Shown: piece by piece, positions 1 through 8,655 of the stretch
How the letters are laid out: every line of letters begins with the position of its first letter
How positions within the stretch are numbered: position 1 is the stretch's first letter
DNA from: Leptospira mtsangambouensis
GTDB lineage: Bacteria; Spirochaetota; Leptospiria; Leptospirales; Leptospiraceae
Assembly: GCF_004770475.1 (NCBI RefSeq)
Contig: NZ_RQHK01000002.1
Location: forward strand, 474,001 to 538,000
Direction: 5' to 3'
Length of the DNA: 64,000 nucleotides
Notes under the pieces: model-generated
Seen by the model: only the letters and a program-made list of their open reading frames with translations
Database searches by the model: none
Told to the model about the DNA's origin: nothing
Translations under genes and position numbers: made by a program

Positions 1-303
1 CATGGAAAAGGGATCACTCCTGATTATGTTGTGAATCCCATTGCAGCAAGCGAAGATGAAAAGTATGCTTTGGAAAAATTGTATAAGAAAAATTTAATTC
101 GTCCATTTTTAGAAACACATACAGAATATAACGAAGCCGCTTTGAATGATTTTTCTGCGATTCTGAAAAAGGAAAATCTAAACATTTCCGATTCCGTCAC
201 TCGGATCTTTCTCTTTAATGAAATGCGAGCTGGTTCTTCCCATTCAAAACCTCGATTGGATTTAGACACGCAACTTGCGGAAGCCATTCGTATTTTGAAA
301 TAA
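1..303 (+). CDS. S41-family (C-terminal processing) peptidase, 3' end only
   Basis: The open frame enters from the left edge, giving 100 codons of C-terminal sequence before a TAA. It opens with HGKGITPDYVV, which resembles the 'G.GI.PD' segment near the C-terminus of CtpA/Prc-type S41 serine proteases. The rest is a charged helical tail of the type seen after the catalytic core in this family. The catalytic Ser/Lys region lies outside the window, so activity cannot be judged. The stop codon shares one base with the tsaD start (TAATG), so the two are probably cotranscribed. The family call rests on a short motif and position, hence moderate confidence. Confidence 0.55.
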   Translation, partial: HGKGITPDYVVNPIAASEDEKYALEKLYKKNLIRPFLETHTEYNEAALNDFSAILKKENLNISDSVTRIFLFNEMRAGSSHSKPRLDLDTQLAEAIRILK

Positions 304-1328
304 TGGCCTACGGGTTAGGGATCGAATCCAGTTGTGATGAAACCTCCATTGCCATTGTTCGGGATGGAAAGGAATTACTTTCCTTAAAAGTTTATAGCCA
401 AATTGATTCCCATTCCCCTTACCGGGGAGTGGTTCCTGAAATTGCTTCCAGAGCTCATTTAGAAAAAATTAATTCCCTTCTTGCTGTTTCCATGGAAGAA
501 GCAGGTATATCCTATTCGGATTTGGAATATGTGGCTGTTACCAGCTATCCAGGGTTAGTTGGGTCACTAATGATAGGAGCACAACTGGCACGTTGTATTT
601 CTCTGGTTTATGGAATTCCCATTGTGGCAGTAAACCACTTGGAAGCACACTTAGCTGTGATCGGTTTAGAAAGGGATCTCCCTCCCTTTCCTTGGCTTGG
701 AGTTCTTCTTTCGGGTGGAAATTCTTCGATTTATCTCTACAAAGGATTTGGTGATCTGCAAATCCTTGCCGATACCCAGGATGATTCGCTTGGTGAAGCT
801 TTTGATAAGGTGAGTGCAGTTTTGAATCTACCTTATCCTGGTGGTCCTTATTTGGAAGCTAAGGCCAACGCCCACCAACCCACAAAAGGGGAACCAAACC
901 CCTTTCCAAAACTTTTAAAGGAAGATGGAGACGATCGGATTCGTTTTTCCTATAGTGGCCTAAAAACAGCGGTTTTATATTTTTTGAAGGCAAATAGAAC
1001 CGACCCTCCTATTGAAAAAATTTCTTATTACTTTCAAAAGACTGCCTTTGAGCTTGTCACTCGGAACATTCGAAAGGCCATTCAAAAAACGGGAATTCGG
1101 ACAGTGGTGGCAGCGGGTGGGGTTCTTGCCAACGGAACCCTTCGGGAGATTTTGGAGAAAGAAAAGGAAAGGTCTCGGTTTGACCTATTTTATCCTGGCA
1201 AAAAAATTTACTGCACAGATAACGGAGCGATGGTGGCATGTCTTGGATACCATCTTTGGAAACAAAAATCTTTTGTAGGGCTCGACTTCAAGGTAAGCCC
1301 AAAACGAAACTTTGAACAAATATTATGA
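303..1328 (+). CDS. tsaD: tRNA N6-threonylcarbamoyladenosine transferase TsaD
   Basis: TsaD transfers the threonylcarbamoyl group from threonylcarbamoyl-AMP to A37 of ANN-decoding tRNAs, working with TsaB and TsaE in the cytoplasm. The 341 residues match the usual length. The N-terminus GIESSCDETSIAI is the ASKHA-fold signature. The two metal-binding histidines lie in NHLEAH (H112 and H116), and SGGNSSIYL and the late GGVLANGTLRE segment are also typical. The ATG overlaps the upstream stop by one base and the 3' end overlaps pssA in ATGA, so it sits in a tightly coupled operon. No residues appear to be missing. Confidence 0.97.
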   Translation: MAYGLGIESSCDETSIAIVRDGKELLSLKVYSQIDSHSPYRGVVPEIASRAHLEKINSLLAVSMEEAGISYSDLEYVAVTSYPGLVGSLMIGAQLARCISLVYGIPIVAVNHLEAHLAVIGLERDLPPFPWLGVLLSGGNSSIYLYKGFGDLQILADTQDDSLGEAFDKVSAVLNLPYPGGPYLEAKANAHQPTKGEPNPFPKLLKEDGDDRIRFSYSGLKTAVLYFLKANRTDPPIEKISYYFQKTAFELVTRNIRKAIQKTGIRTVVAAGGVLANGTLREILEKEKERSRFDLFYPGKKIYCTDNGAMVACLGYHLWKQKSFVGLDFKVSPKRNFEQIL

Positions 1329-2080
1329 AACTAAAATTAACTTGGATTCCGAATACACTTACGCTGGGTAATTTAACTTTAGGATTTGTCTCTATGCTCC
1401 TTGTGGCAGAGACCAATCCATCTCAGGCAAATTCTCATGAACTTTATTCACTTGCAGGAGTGTTTATCATCTTAGCTGCGTTATTCGATGGTTTTGATGG
1501 AATGGCTGCTCGTGCTTTAAATTGTACAAGTGAATTGGGAGCTGACCTAGATAGCCTTGCCGACTTAACAACCTTTGGAATTGCACCAGGATTTTTATCG
1601 TACAAAATGTTCTTTTACGATATCAAATTGGATATCTTTGACAAACCTGATTATTTTCCATTAGGAATGTTCATCGCTGCACTTTATCCCATTTGTGCTG
1701 CTTACAGGTTGGCACGTTTTAATGTGGCACATGATCCCAAATCATTTAACGGACTTCCTTCTCCGGTGGCTGGGGTTGTGATTGGAATTTTTCCTTTGGT
1801 ATTCTCCGTGTCCCAAGTGCCTGTGTGGATCGCAGTTGTATTTTTTGTATTCACTGCACTTCTTATGGTTTCCACATTAAGATACAGCAAACCACAAGTT
1901 GCCATCCGAGGACTTTTCTCTTGGAAAAAATTAGGGATTAGTATTCTGGGGTTAGGACTTTTGTTACTTACCATCGGGTTTTATCAATGGCCTTATGTAA
2001 TGTATGGAGCAGTTGGATTTTATGTATTTTCTGGAATTGTTTCTTTTCTCATCCAGACCATCCAGGACTATCGGGTGTAA
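1325..2080 (+). CDS. pssA: CDP-diacylglycerol--serine O-phosphatidyltransferase
   Basis: This is an integral membrane enzyme of phosphatidylserine synthesis. The CDP-alcohol phosphatidyltransferase signature DG-x2-AR-x8-G-x3-D-x3-D is complete: D58-G59, A62-R63, G72, D76 and D80. About six to seven hydrophobic segments follow and flank it, as expected for the short membrane-bound (type II) PssA. The length of 251 residues fits. The ATG overlaps the tsaD stop by four bases. Within the family, phosphatidylglycerophosphate or phosphatidylcholine synthases share the motif. PssA is preferred because of the N-terminal 'IPNTLTLGNLTLGF' type start. Confidence 0.9.
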   Translation: MKLKLTWIPNTLTLGNLTLGFVSMLLVAETNPSQANSHELYSLAGVFIILAALFDGFDGMAARALNCTSELGADLDSLADLTTFGIAPGFLSYKMFFYDIKLDIFDKPDYFPLGMFIAALYPICAAYRLARFNVAHDPKSFNGLPSPVAGVVIGIFPLVFSVSQVPVWIAVVFFVFTALLMVSTLRYSKPQVAIRGLFSWKKLGISILGLGLLLLTIGFYQWPYVMYGAVGFYVFSGIVSFLIQTIQDYRV

Positions 2081-2082
2081 AT

Positions 2083-2400
2083 TTAGTTTGATTCTTTGAG
2101 TTGGAAAATATCCAGAAGGTTGGCTACGGTAAAGATTGTTTTTACTTCCTCTGAAAGATGGATGATACGAACTTGTTTTTTCTTTTCCTTAGTCCAACTG
2201 TAAGTATGGAGTAGGATTCCGATCCCGGAGGAATCTAGATAACTTAAGTTTTTAAAATCCAAAACGAGTTCCTTGACATCTTCTGTATCAATCAAGGTTT
2301 TGATGTCCGCTTTCAGTTTGGGAGTGTCTCGAAGGGACAAGGACCCTTTCAAAAGGACTATGGCTTTCTCGTTCTCTCGGTTGATTTCATGCTGAAACAT
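2083..2400 (-). CDS. STAS-domain protein, anti-sigma factor antagonist type
   Basis: A single STAS domain of about 105 residues, like SpoIIAA/RsbV proteins that bind an anti-sigma kinase. The conserved loop YLDSSGIGILL carries the serine normally phosphorylated by the partner kinase. The start is taken at the ATG at 2400 (MFQHEIN). The frame is open to a TTG at 2439, but the extra 13 residues are hydrophobic and unlike the family, and there is no Shine-Dalgarno there. No kinase, phosphatase or sigma gene is adjacent, so the partner is unknown. It converges on pssA with two bases between the stops. Confidence 0.85.
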   Translation of the reverse strand: MFQHEINRENEKAIVLLKGSLSLRDTPKLKADIKTLIDTEDVKELVLDFKNLSYLDSSGIGILLHTYSWTKEKKKQVRIIHLSEEVKTIFTVANLLDIFQLKESN

Positions 2401-2437
2401 AACTTCAGTTAAGACAACATCTGAAAGAACCAAATAC

Positions 2438-2456
2438 AATCAAAAAACGTTTGATT
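2438..2456. promoter_or_regulatory. Inverted repeat between divergent STAS and metallo-hydrolase genes
   Basis: AATCAAA, five bases, then TTTGATT: perfect seven-base arms in the 85-base divergent gap. The position would suit an operator for either gene, but the region is AT-rich and a chance match is possible. No known regulator's consensus is recognised. Confidence 0.25.
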
Positions 2457-2485
2457 TTTCAAAAAAGGACTCTAGAAAAAGAGCA

Positions 2486-3442
2486 ATGAAAATCAAGTTT
2501 TGGGGTGTCCGCGGATCCATAGGTTCACCCATTCGGCCTGAAAGTGTTAAACACAAAATCGAAAAAATTCTTTCTTTGGCAAGTCCCACAGACATTCAAA
2601 ACGAACAAAGTATCCATAGTTTCCTAAATTCATTAAGTTTTTCCTCTTCATCAACTTACGGTGGTAATACGACCTGTGTTGAAATTCGAGATAAAGAAGG
2701 AAATTTAATTATCATCGATGGGGGGACGGGGTTACGTGAACTTGGCAACCAAATGATGGCCTCCGAATTTGGAAAGGGTACAGGACATGCCTACTGGATC
2801 TTAACTCATACTCATTGGGATCATATCCAAGGAATTCCTTTTTTTGTTCCTCTATTTTTACCAGGCAATCATTTTGAATTTATTTCTTGTATGAACGATG
2901 CTGAAAAAAGATTGGAACACCAATTTGTATTCACTCATTTTCCAGTTTCGTTTGATCATTACGCTGCCAACAAAACCTTTCAGTATATTGAAGAAGGGGA
3001 AACGATATCTCTCGGGCCCCATATCCAAGCTTTTAGCAAAGCTGTAAGACATCCAGGTGGAAGTTTTTCATACCGGTTTATGGAAGAGGGAAAGGCAATC
3101 ATATTTGCTTCCGATGCAGAATTCAATTTGGAAGAAATGGAAAATATCGATACCTATATTGATTATTTCAGGGATGCAGACGTTCTTGTTTTTGATACAC
3201 AATATACTTTTGAAGAATCACTTCAAAAAATCGACTGGGGTCATAGTTCGGCATCCATTGCTACTGACATTGCCCTTCGTGCGAAGGTTAAAAAACTTGT
3301 CATGTTCCACCATGATCCTTCTTATGATGATGAAAAGTTGGATTTAGTATACTTACGAGCTCTCAAATACAAAGAGATGTTTGATCCCCATGGAAAATTA
3401 GAAATTATTATGGCTTATGAAGGTTTGGAAATAGAGGTTTAA
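2486..3442 (+). CDS. MBL-fold metallo-hydrolase (PhnP/cyclic phosphodiesterase-like)
   Basis: A 318-residue metallo-beta-lactamase-fold protein. It begins with MKIKFWGVRGSIGSP, the opening strand typical of the PhnP/RNase Z-like group. The metal motif HTHWDH is at residues 108-113, with later ligands in VRHPGG, FASDAE and the C-terminal MFHHDP. The substrate is not evident: relatives act on cyclic phosphoribosyl phosphates or other phosphodiesters. An insertion of about 30 residues at 30-60 precedes the STYGGNTTC segment common in this subgroup. One base separates its stop from glpK, so the two are probably cotranscribed. Confidence 0.85.
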   Translation: MKIKFWGVRGSIGSPIRPESVKHKIEKILSLASPTDIQNEQSIHSFLNSLSFSSSSTYGGNTTCVEIRDKEGNLIIIDGGTGLRELGNQMMASEFGKGTGHAYWILTHTHWDHIQGIPFFVPLFLPGNHFEFISCMNDAEKRLEHQFVFTHFPVSFDHYAANKTFQYIEEGETISLGPHIQAFSKAVRHPGGSFSYRFMEEGKAIIFASDAEFNLEEMENIDTYIDYFRDADVLVFDTQYTFEESLQKIDWGHSSASIATDIALRAKVKKLVMFHHDPSYDDEKLDLVYLRALKYKEMFDPHGKLEIIMAYEGLEIEV

Positions 3443-3443
3443 G

Positions 3444-4940
3444 ATGGCAAAAAAAAATTATATCATTGGAATTGATGCAGGTACTACAGGAATCAGAACG
3501 TTTTGTTTTAACGATAAAGGAAAAGTCATTTCTTCTGCTTACCAAGAATTCAAACAATACTATCCAAAACCAGGTTGGGTAGAACATGATCCAGAAGAGA
3601 TCTGGGCCAAAACACAAAAACTCATTGGGCAAGCCATTAAAAATGGAAACTTAAATCCAAAGGATGCTGTTGCCATTGGAATCACCAACCAAAGAGAAAC
3701 ATCAGTGGTTTGGGATAAAAAGACCGGCAAACCAGTGTATAACGCCATTGTCTGGCAATGCCGAAGAACTTCAGATATTTGTAAGGATTTAAAAAAACAA
3801 AGTCTCGAATCCAATTTTCGAAACAAAACAGGCCTTGTTTTGGATGCTTATTTTTCGGGAACCAAAATCCAATGGATTCTTGATAACGTAAAAGGAGCTC
3901 GTGCCAGAGCAGAGAAGGGTGATTTGTTATTTGGAACCATCGACACTTGGCTTTTATACAAACTCACAGGTCACAAAGAACATAAAACAGATCATACCAA
4001 TGCCTCAAGAACTCTGCTTTTTAATATCCAAACCAAAGAATGGGATGAGGAACTTTGTGAAATTTTGCGAGTGCCTATGTCAATGCTTCCGAAAGCATTC
4101 AACTCTCGAAATCTATTTGGATTCACATCAAGTGTAAAATCTCTTCCCGATGGAATTCCGATTTCTTCCCTAGTGGGAGACCAACAAGGGGCACTCTTTG
4201 GCCAATTGTGTACAGAACCTGGAGAAGCAAAAAACACTTATGGAACCGGATGTTTTTTACTCTTCAATGTAGGGGATGAATTTAGAATTTCAAACCAAGG
4301 ACTCATCACCACATTGGCACTCGGTCCTGAAGGAAAAACTGTCTATTGTTTGGAAGGATCTGTGTTTATCGGTGGTGCAGTGGTTCAGTTCCTTCGTGAC
4401 AACTTAGAATTTTTCGAATACTCCAAGGATTCTGAAAAATTAGTAAAGGCCATCAAAACAAAAGATGATTTGGTTTTTGTCCCTGCATTTGCTGGACTGG
4501 GAGCTCCGCATTGGGACCAAGAAGCACGTGGTGCCATCTTTGGTCTCTCTCGTGACACTACTCCTGCACAAATCACAAGAGCAGCCCTCAAAGCCATCGC
4601 CTTACAATCGTATGAGCTTGCTAATGCAATGGAAAAAGAAACGGGAAAACCTTTGAAGTTCTTACGTGTGGATGGGGGAGCGACTTCCAATGCTTGGCTT
4701 ATGCAATTCCAAGCAGACATTCTCGGAACCAAAGTCATTCGTCCACAGAATGTTGACACAACGGTACTTGGTGCTGCTTACCTTGCTGGTCTCGAACGTG
4801 GATTTTTTAAATCGGTTGTTAGCCTTCGCAAAGAAGAAACCAAAACCACTCAGTTTCTGCCTAAGATGAAAGAGTCTGAAAGAAAAGAAGAAATTGATAA
4901 ATGGAATTGGGCCATAACTCGGGTGAAAACGGGAAATTAG
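3444..4940 (+). CDS. glpK: Glycerol kinase
   Basis: Phosphorylates glycerol to sn-glycerol 3-phosphate with ATP. The 498 residues match the FGGY-family norm. Recognisable landmarks are the N-terminal phosphate loop IDAGTTGIR, the GWVEHDPEEIW segment, NQRETSVVWDKKTG with the catalytic-domain arginine and glutamate, GDQQGALFG, the NTYGTGCFLL loop, and the FGGY signature-like DGGATSNAWLMQ. The start ATG is one base after the upstream stop. The last four bases overlap a convergent gene. No glycerol facilitator or glpD lies next to it in this window. Confidence 0.96.
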   Translation: MAKKNYIIGIDAGTTGIRTFCFNDKGKVISSAYQEFKQYYPKPGWVEHDPEEIWAKTQKLIGQAIKNGNLNPKDAVAIGITNQRETSVVWDKKTGKPVYNAIVWQCRRTSDICKDLKKQSLESNFRNKTGLVLDAYFSGTKIQWILDNVKGARARAEKGDLLFGTIDTWLLYKLTGHKEHKTDHTNASRTLLFNIQTKEWDEELCEILRVPMSMLPKAFNSRNLFGFTSSVKSLPDGIPISSLVGDQQGALFGQLCTEPGEAKNTYGTGCFLLFNVGDEFRISNQGLITTLALGPEGKTVYCLEGSVFIGGAVVQFLRDNLEFFEYSKDSEKLVKAIKTKDDLVFVPAFAGLGAPHWDQEARGAIFGLSRDTTPAQITRAALKAIALQSYELANAMEKETGKPLKFLRVDGGATSNAWLMQFQADILGTKVIRPQNVDTTVLGAAYLAGLERGFFKSVVSLRKEETKTTQFLPKMKESERKEEIDKWNWAITRVKTGN

Positions 4941-5566
4941 TTTGGCGCATGGGAATGGATAAGTGCCAACCAAGTGGGAAAACTGAGTTGGCAAACCAAC
5001 AAAATCTCTGGCGAAAGAATCCAAGAGTAACTTGCAAGAATTTGGAATCCAAATGTAAGGATTCCAAAAGCGAAAACAAATCTCCCTTCTTTTCGTTTCC
5101 GAAACGAAATACTGTATAAAAGAATGGCTAGAGCCAAAACAAGTGAGATCATATGCATGGTTCCCACTTGCAAACTAAGAAGGAACACAATTGTCTCTTC
5201 TCCAAGAGGATAAACATTCACAGGATAAACCAATCGGCCAATGAGTAAATCGACAAGGACAAACATTGGCACAACCAGAAGGAAAATCAAACCAGAGGCA
5301 AAAAGAGCAGTGGGGGATTCTTCTTTTCTCCAAGGATTTGCCAATCGATAAATAGAAGGAATTAACGCAAGAACCGCAAAGATTAAAATCTCATCGGCGA
5401 TTTGAAGGTAAAGTTTCCAATCCAAAATCCATTTGTGTAATTGACTTACTTCGTTTGGTGGTGAAGGAATTAAAAAAAATACAAAGTAGTAACTGGCAAA
5501 TAACAAACTACTCAGAAGAAATGGGAGAAGTTTTCTGTTTCGAATCGGTTTGGTAACCTGGTCCAT
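4937..5566 (-). CDS. Multi-pass membrane protein of unknown function
   Basis: 209 residues with about five or six hydrophobic segments, including the stretches starting LLPFLLSSLLFASYY, LIFAVLALIPSIYRL and LIFLLVVPMFVLVDLLIG. No catalytic motif is seen and the family is not recognised. Its stop overlaps the glpK stop by four bases in convergent orientation. It starts with ATG at 5566 and seems to be a single-gene unit. Confidence 0.7.
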   Translation of the reverse strand: MDQVTKPIRNRKLLPFLLSSLLFASYYFVFFLIPSPPNEVSQLHKWILDWKLYLQIADEILIFAVLALIPSIYRLANPWRKEESPTALFASGLIFLLVVPMFVLVDLLIGRLVYPVNVYPLGEETIVFLLSLQVGTMHMISLVLALAILLYSISFRKRKEGRFVFAFGILTFGFQILASYSWILSPEILLVCQLSFPTWLALIHSHAPN

Positions 5567-5630
5567 GTCTCATTGTAGACCCAAAGAAAGATTAGAGTCC
5601 AGAGAAAAAGGAATAGGTTCTGGTTAAATT

Positions 5631-6809
5631 TTAGTAATCAAACCAAAGAAGAGAAAATTCGAATGGTTTCCTCTCTTTGGTGATCCCTCCACCTATAAGA
5701 AAAATCCCAGTTGGGTAATAAGGAATTTCAATGATTAGGTCGGGGGGAAGCCTGTGAAATTCTTTTGTTTCGATTTCTTTTCGTGATAAAAAGAAATCAA
5801 ATCGTAAACTCTCCATCCAATCATTTGTTTTAAAAAAAAGTTTTGTGGCCGTCCTTCCATAAAAAAGGAGCGAACTTCCATCGATAAAAAATTGAAACTT
5901 CTCTGCATTGGAAAAGAGAACCTCTTCCTTTTGTTCTCCTTCTCCCTTTTCCCGGTATGTAAAGATGGATCCTTCTTCATAATAAATATTTCTGGCAAAT
6001 CGTTTGTAAAGTTCCGTCTCAATGAGAGAAATCAAATCTTCGCCTTCTGGTGGTTTTTTTGTTGGTCCCTCTAAAATCTGTTTCATTTTATTTTTGGAAA
6101 TGGAAGACCGAATCATATCAAATACTGGTTTGGAAAGACTGGGAAGGATGTATTTGATATACCTTTCATCATGTTCACGAAGAATCTCTTGTAAAAAGTT
6201 TCCATGAATCATGGGAATCATTTCTACAGTAAACATCTGTTTGTTTAAGAATTTTGCAAATTCGGGTTCATGGCGAAATAAATTAGATACAATGGTTTCT
6301 TCTTCTTTCGGGGTTCCTGAAAAAAGAATGGAGACTAATCGAAAAAGGTAAGTTTTACTTTTGACGTCAAAATACAAGGACTCAATTTTTTCTCTCACCA
6401 AGCCTTCCGAAAGTTCTGGATGGATGATGTCTCTGAGGGATAAATACTTTGCCGCTTGGAACTGATCCCGTTTCCCTCTATATAAAAACAAGGGAGAATT
6501 GCATACAGCGTCTATTGTTTTGGTTAAAGGAGAAAACCCTGGTTTTGGTTTGGATTCCTCATCCCAGGGTACTTTCGTACTACCCATGTAAGTTGGTGTG
6601 ATCACAGATTTGGAAACAAAGGTTTGCCTGTTGTATTGTAGTTCATATAAAAATTGTGGAAAAAGAATCGGGTCAGAAGTCACAGAAGGAAGTTCTGGAA
6701 TCTTTTTTTTGGGGATCGGGTAGAAGGGAAAAATGGAAGATTGGAACCGAGCAACTGAGTCGGCGTTTGCTAAAAAAAAATGGTAATTGTTTCCTTGTCT
6801 ATAAATCAA
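5631..6809 (-). CDS. Conserved-type hypothetical protein, 392 residues
   Basis: No family recognised. The protein is soluble-looking, rich in aromatic and charged residues, with no signal peptide or clear transmembrane helix. The start is a TTG that overlaps the stop of the small upstream gene in a TTGA (6806-6809), which suggests translational coupling. The region around residues 120-270 is predicted by eye to be mainly helical, and the last 100 residues look strand-rich. Function unknown; it shares an operon with the 81-residue protein and the iron-ADH-fold protein. Confidence 0.7.
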   Translation of the reverse strand: MIYRQGNNYHFFLANADSVARFQSSIFPFYPIPKKKIPELPSVTSDPILFPQFLYELQYNRQTFVSKSVITPTYMGSTKVPWDEESKPKPGFSPLTKTIDAVCNSPLFLYRGKRDQFQAAKYLSLRDIIHPELSEGLVREKIESLYFDVKSKTYLFRLVSILFSGTPKEEETIVSNLFRHEPEFAKFLNKQMFTVEMIPMIHGNFLQEILREHDERYIKYILPSLSKPVFDMIRSSISKNKMKQILEGPTKKPPEGEDLISLIETELYKRFARNIYYEEGSIFTYREKGEGEQKEEVLFSNAEKFQFFIDGSSLLFYGRTATKLFFKTNDWMESLRFDFFLSRKEIETKEFHRLPPDLIIEIPYYPTGIFLIGGGITKERKPFEFSLLWFDY

Positions 6810-7051
6810 AGGGGTGGGGATTTTTTAAGTTTTTTCTGAATTCGAATCCGAAAGTGTTCCCAATTATAATCTGTTTTTAAAATTTCCAACTCATTTTCTA
6901 CCCCAAAACGCATGAAGTCATAAATCTCTTCATGGTCCATCCCCACAACAATCGAAAGGTCTTGGATGACTCGCAACAAACGTCTCGCATCGCGATCACT
7001 GAGGGCAAAGGTTTCTAAAAGTTTTTTTTCGAATTCCGTTAGTTGGATCAA
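6806..7051 (-). CDS. Small hypothetical protein, 81 residues
   Basis: A small acidic helical protein beginning MIQLTEFEKKLLETF from a TTG start, six bases after the stop of the iron-ADH-fold gene. Its TGA overlaps the TTG start of the next gene. No motif is recognised. The tight coupling on both sides and the protein-like composition argue that it is real. Confidence 0.65.
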   Translation of the reverse strand: MIQLTEFEKKLLETFALSDRDARRLLRVIQDLSIVVGMDHEEIYDFMRFGVENELEILKTDYNWEHFRIRIQKKLKKSPPL

Positions 7052-7057
7052 GGGAAC

Positions 7058-8224
7058 CTAAAACGCAGCCACAAGGATGGTTTCGATTTCATTTTTAGGA
7101 AGTTCTCTAGGAAGACAATCAAGAAACGAATAAGTTGCTGCCAAGGTAGCAATCCCTGGAAGGTCGATTTTTTTCACTTCGTATTCTGACAACCTTTGGG
7201 GAATGCGAAGTTCTAAATAAATTTTACGAATTCCTTCTACAGCTTTGATGGCCGCTTCAATCACGGAGATATTGGTAACGTCTTCATCCAGAGCCCTTGC
7301 GATCATTACATACTTACCAGCAGATGAGGTGAGGTTGTATTCCATCACATGTGGGAGAAGGATCGACATACTTTGAAAGATATCTAAGTTGGTCACCGTT
7401 GTCACTGCTAGTGACAATGCATAACAGAGTCCAAGGCTACTTGTGGATTGTGCAATTCCTGCAAGTAAACTTGCCGCATAAATGGAGTTCTTCGGTCCTA
7501 GGTTTCTTGGTTCTCGAATGGCAGGTACAATGTTTTTGGAGATAAGTTCGATGGAGCGTAGTGCAGTGGAAGAAGTGATCTCGTTTGCATATTTAGAAAG
7601 AATACTATCAACAGCCGCTGATAAAATAGAGATTCCTGTTTTGGCAGTTTCCGAACTAGACATCCCTGCGCCAATTTTTGGATCGGAGACAATGAGTTCT
7701 GGAAACGCCCACTCATGAGCAAAGTACTTTCTATTTTTATCTTTATCATCCACAATCGAAAAGAAAGGAGAACATTCATTTCCGAGTAGGGGTTTTGTAG
7801 GAACCACAATCAAAGGAAGGCCTTTTTTCTTAGGTTGTTTTTTTCCAATGAGGAGTTCTTCTGCAAAAAGATCATTGGTAGCAAGAAGAGATGCCGCCTT
7901 ACCTGCGTTAACCGATTCAAAGGAACCATAAGCCACTACACAATCAGCATTGGAAATTCTAAGGAAGTGGGCACAGGAATCTAAATCTTTAAAATGAACT
8001 CGGTCCACGATGTCATCATAGATGATCACACCTTCTGCGTGTTTTTCGAGACTGGTTTTGATGATGGAAAGTTCTTCGGCGTTTTCTAGTTCTTTCTGTG
8101 TGGTGATAAGAACCACTCTAGACCCAATGTTTTTGACAAAAGATCCAAGTTTGTATCCACAATCGATTTCGAAGTGAATTTTAGGTGGAAATTGAAAATT
8201 AATCCATTCGGGGAGAACTGGCAT
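7058..8224 (-). CDS. Iron-containing alcohol dehydrogenase-fold protein lacking its metal ligands
   Basis: The 388 residues follow the group III (FucO/DhaT) alcohol dehydrogenase fold. There is a Rossmann-like N-half, then LPLIVVPT, a DP segment, and LLPHVMEYN in the helical C-half. Lined up by eye with E. coli FucO, all four iron ligands are replaced: Asp196 and His200 (VDALTH) read ISILSA here, giving Ser and Ala. His263 falls on Tyr in GLCYAL, and His277 (PHG) falls in NLDIFQ. The NAD-binding GGGSxxDxxK loop is also degenerate (YGSFESVNAGK). It is therefore unlikely to be a normal Fe-dependent dehydrogenase; a sensor, a metal-independent enzyme or a structural role is possible. Good Shine-Dalgarno AGGGGA before the ATG. 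Confidence 0.75.
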   Translation of the reverse strand: MPVLPEWINFQFPPKIHFEIDCGYKLGSFVKNIGSRVVLITTQKELENAEELSIIKTSLEKHAEGVIIYDDIVDRVHFKDLDSCAHFLRISNADCVVAYGSFESVNAGKAASLLATNDLFAEELLIGKKQPKKKGLPLIVVPTKPLLGNECSPFFSIVDDKDKNRKYFAHEWAFPELIVSDPKIGAGMSSSETAKTGISILSAAVDSILSKYANEITSSTALRSIELISKNIVPAIREPRNLGPKNSIYAASLLAGIAQSTSSLGLCYALSLAVTTVTNLDIFQSMSILLPHVMEYNLTSSAGKYVMIARALDEDVTNISVIEAAIKAVEGIRKIYLELRIPQRLSEYEVKKIDLPGIATLAATYSFLDCLPRELPKNEIETILVAAF

Positions 8225-8262
8225 ACGATCCCCTAATTATGATTCGGCGGAGTTAGAGAAAT

Positions 8263-8323
8263 CCTCGGAGAGGACAATAAAAAAGGATCCCTCACCACCC
8301 GTCCTTTTTACTGTTGTCCGAGG
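8263..8323 (-). terminator. Long imperfect hairpin at the 3' end of the flgM-like gene
   Basis: CCTCGGA (8263-8269) can pair with TCCGAGG (8317-8323). Inside it, AAAAAGGA (8280-8287) pairs with TCCTTTTT (8302-8309). On the minus strand the inner hairpin ends in a run of T. It overlaps the stop codon of the flgM-like gene and lies before the next gene, so it could end or reduce transcription. The outer arm needs a bulge. Confidence 0.4.
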
Positions 8324-8634
8324 AAAGTTGACGCGATTTGGTCGGAGATTTTATCCAACATCTCTGTAGAGAGATTGTCGTAGTCGCCGTTTTTCAATCG
8401 TTCTTTGATCGCTTTGATTTTTTCCGTACGATCTTCTTCAGGAGGAGCTTGTACGATTTGTTTTGCGATTTGTTTTACTTCTGCTTGAAGCTTCGCTTCC
8501 GATGCAATTTTTTTGGCAGCGTCAGAAATGGAGATTGTATCTACCGGAGCTTGTGCTTCCGTTTCTTTTGGCCCTTGAGTTTTTTTTGGTTCGTACCCGT
8601 AACCACCAACTCGTCCTACTTTGTCGACGTTCAT
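8308..8634 (-). CDS. flgM: FlgM-like anti-sigma-28 factor
   Basis: 108 residues, mostly polar. The N-terminal half is disordered, with VDTISISDAAKKIA resembling the 'v.iS..a..l' segment of FlgM. The C-terminal half (RTEKIKAIKERLKNGDYDN then LSTEMLDKISDQI) matches the helix pattern that binds sigma-28. FlgM holds FliA inactive until the flagellar hook-basal body is complete and is then exported. The start is well set by GGAAGAGGACTAAATATATG. It lies between rsmI and the iron-ADH-fold gene rather than next to flagellar structural genes. The call is from sequence pattern only. Confidence 0.75.
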   Translation of the reverse strand: MNVDKVGRVGGYGYEPKKTQGPKETEAQAPVDTISISDAAKKIASEAKLQAEVKQIAKQIVQAPPEEDRTEKIKAIKERLKNGDYDNLSTEMLDKISDQIASTFLGQQ

Positions 8635-8655
8635 ATATTTAGTCCTCTTCCTACA

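Noticed and set aside
7058..8224. Annotation as a working iron-dependent alcohol dehydrogenase
   Set aside because: None of the four metal ligands is present in the by-eye alignment, so the enzymatic name would mislead.
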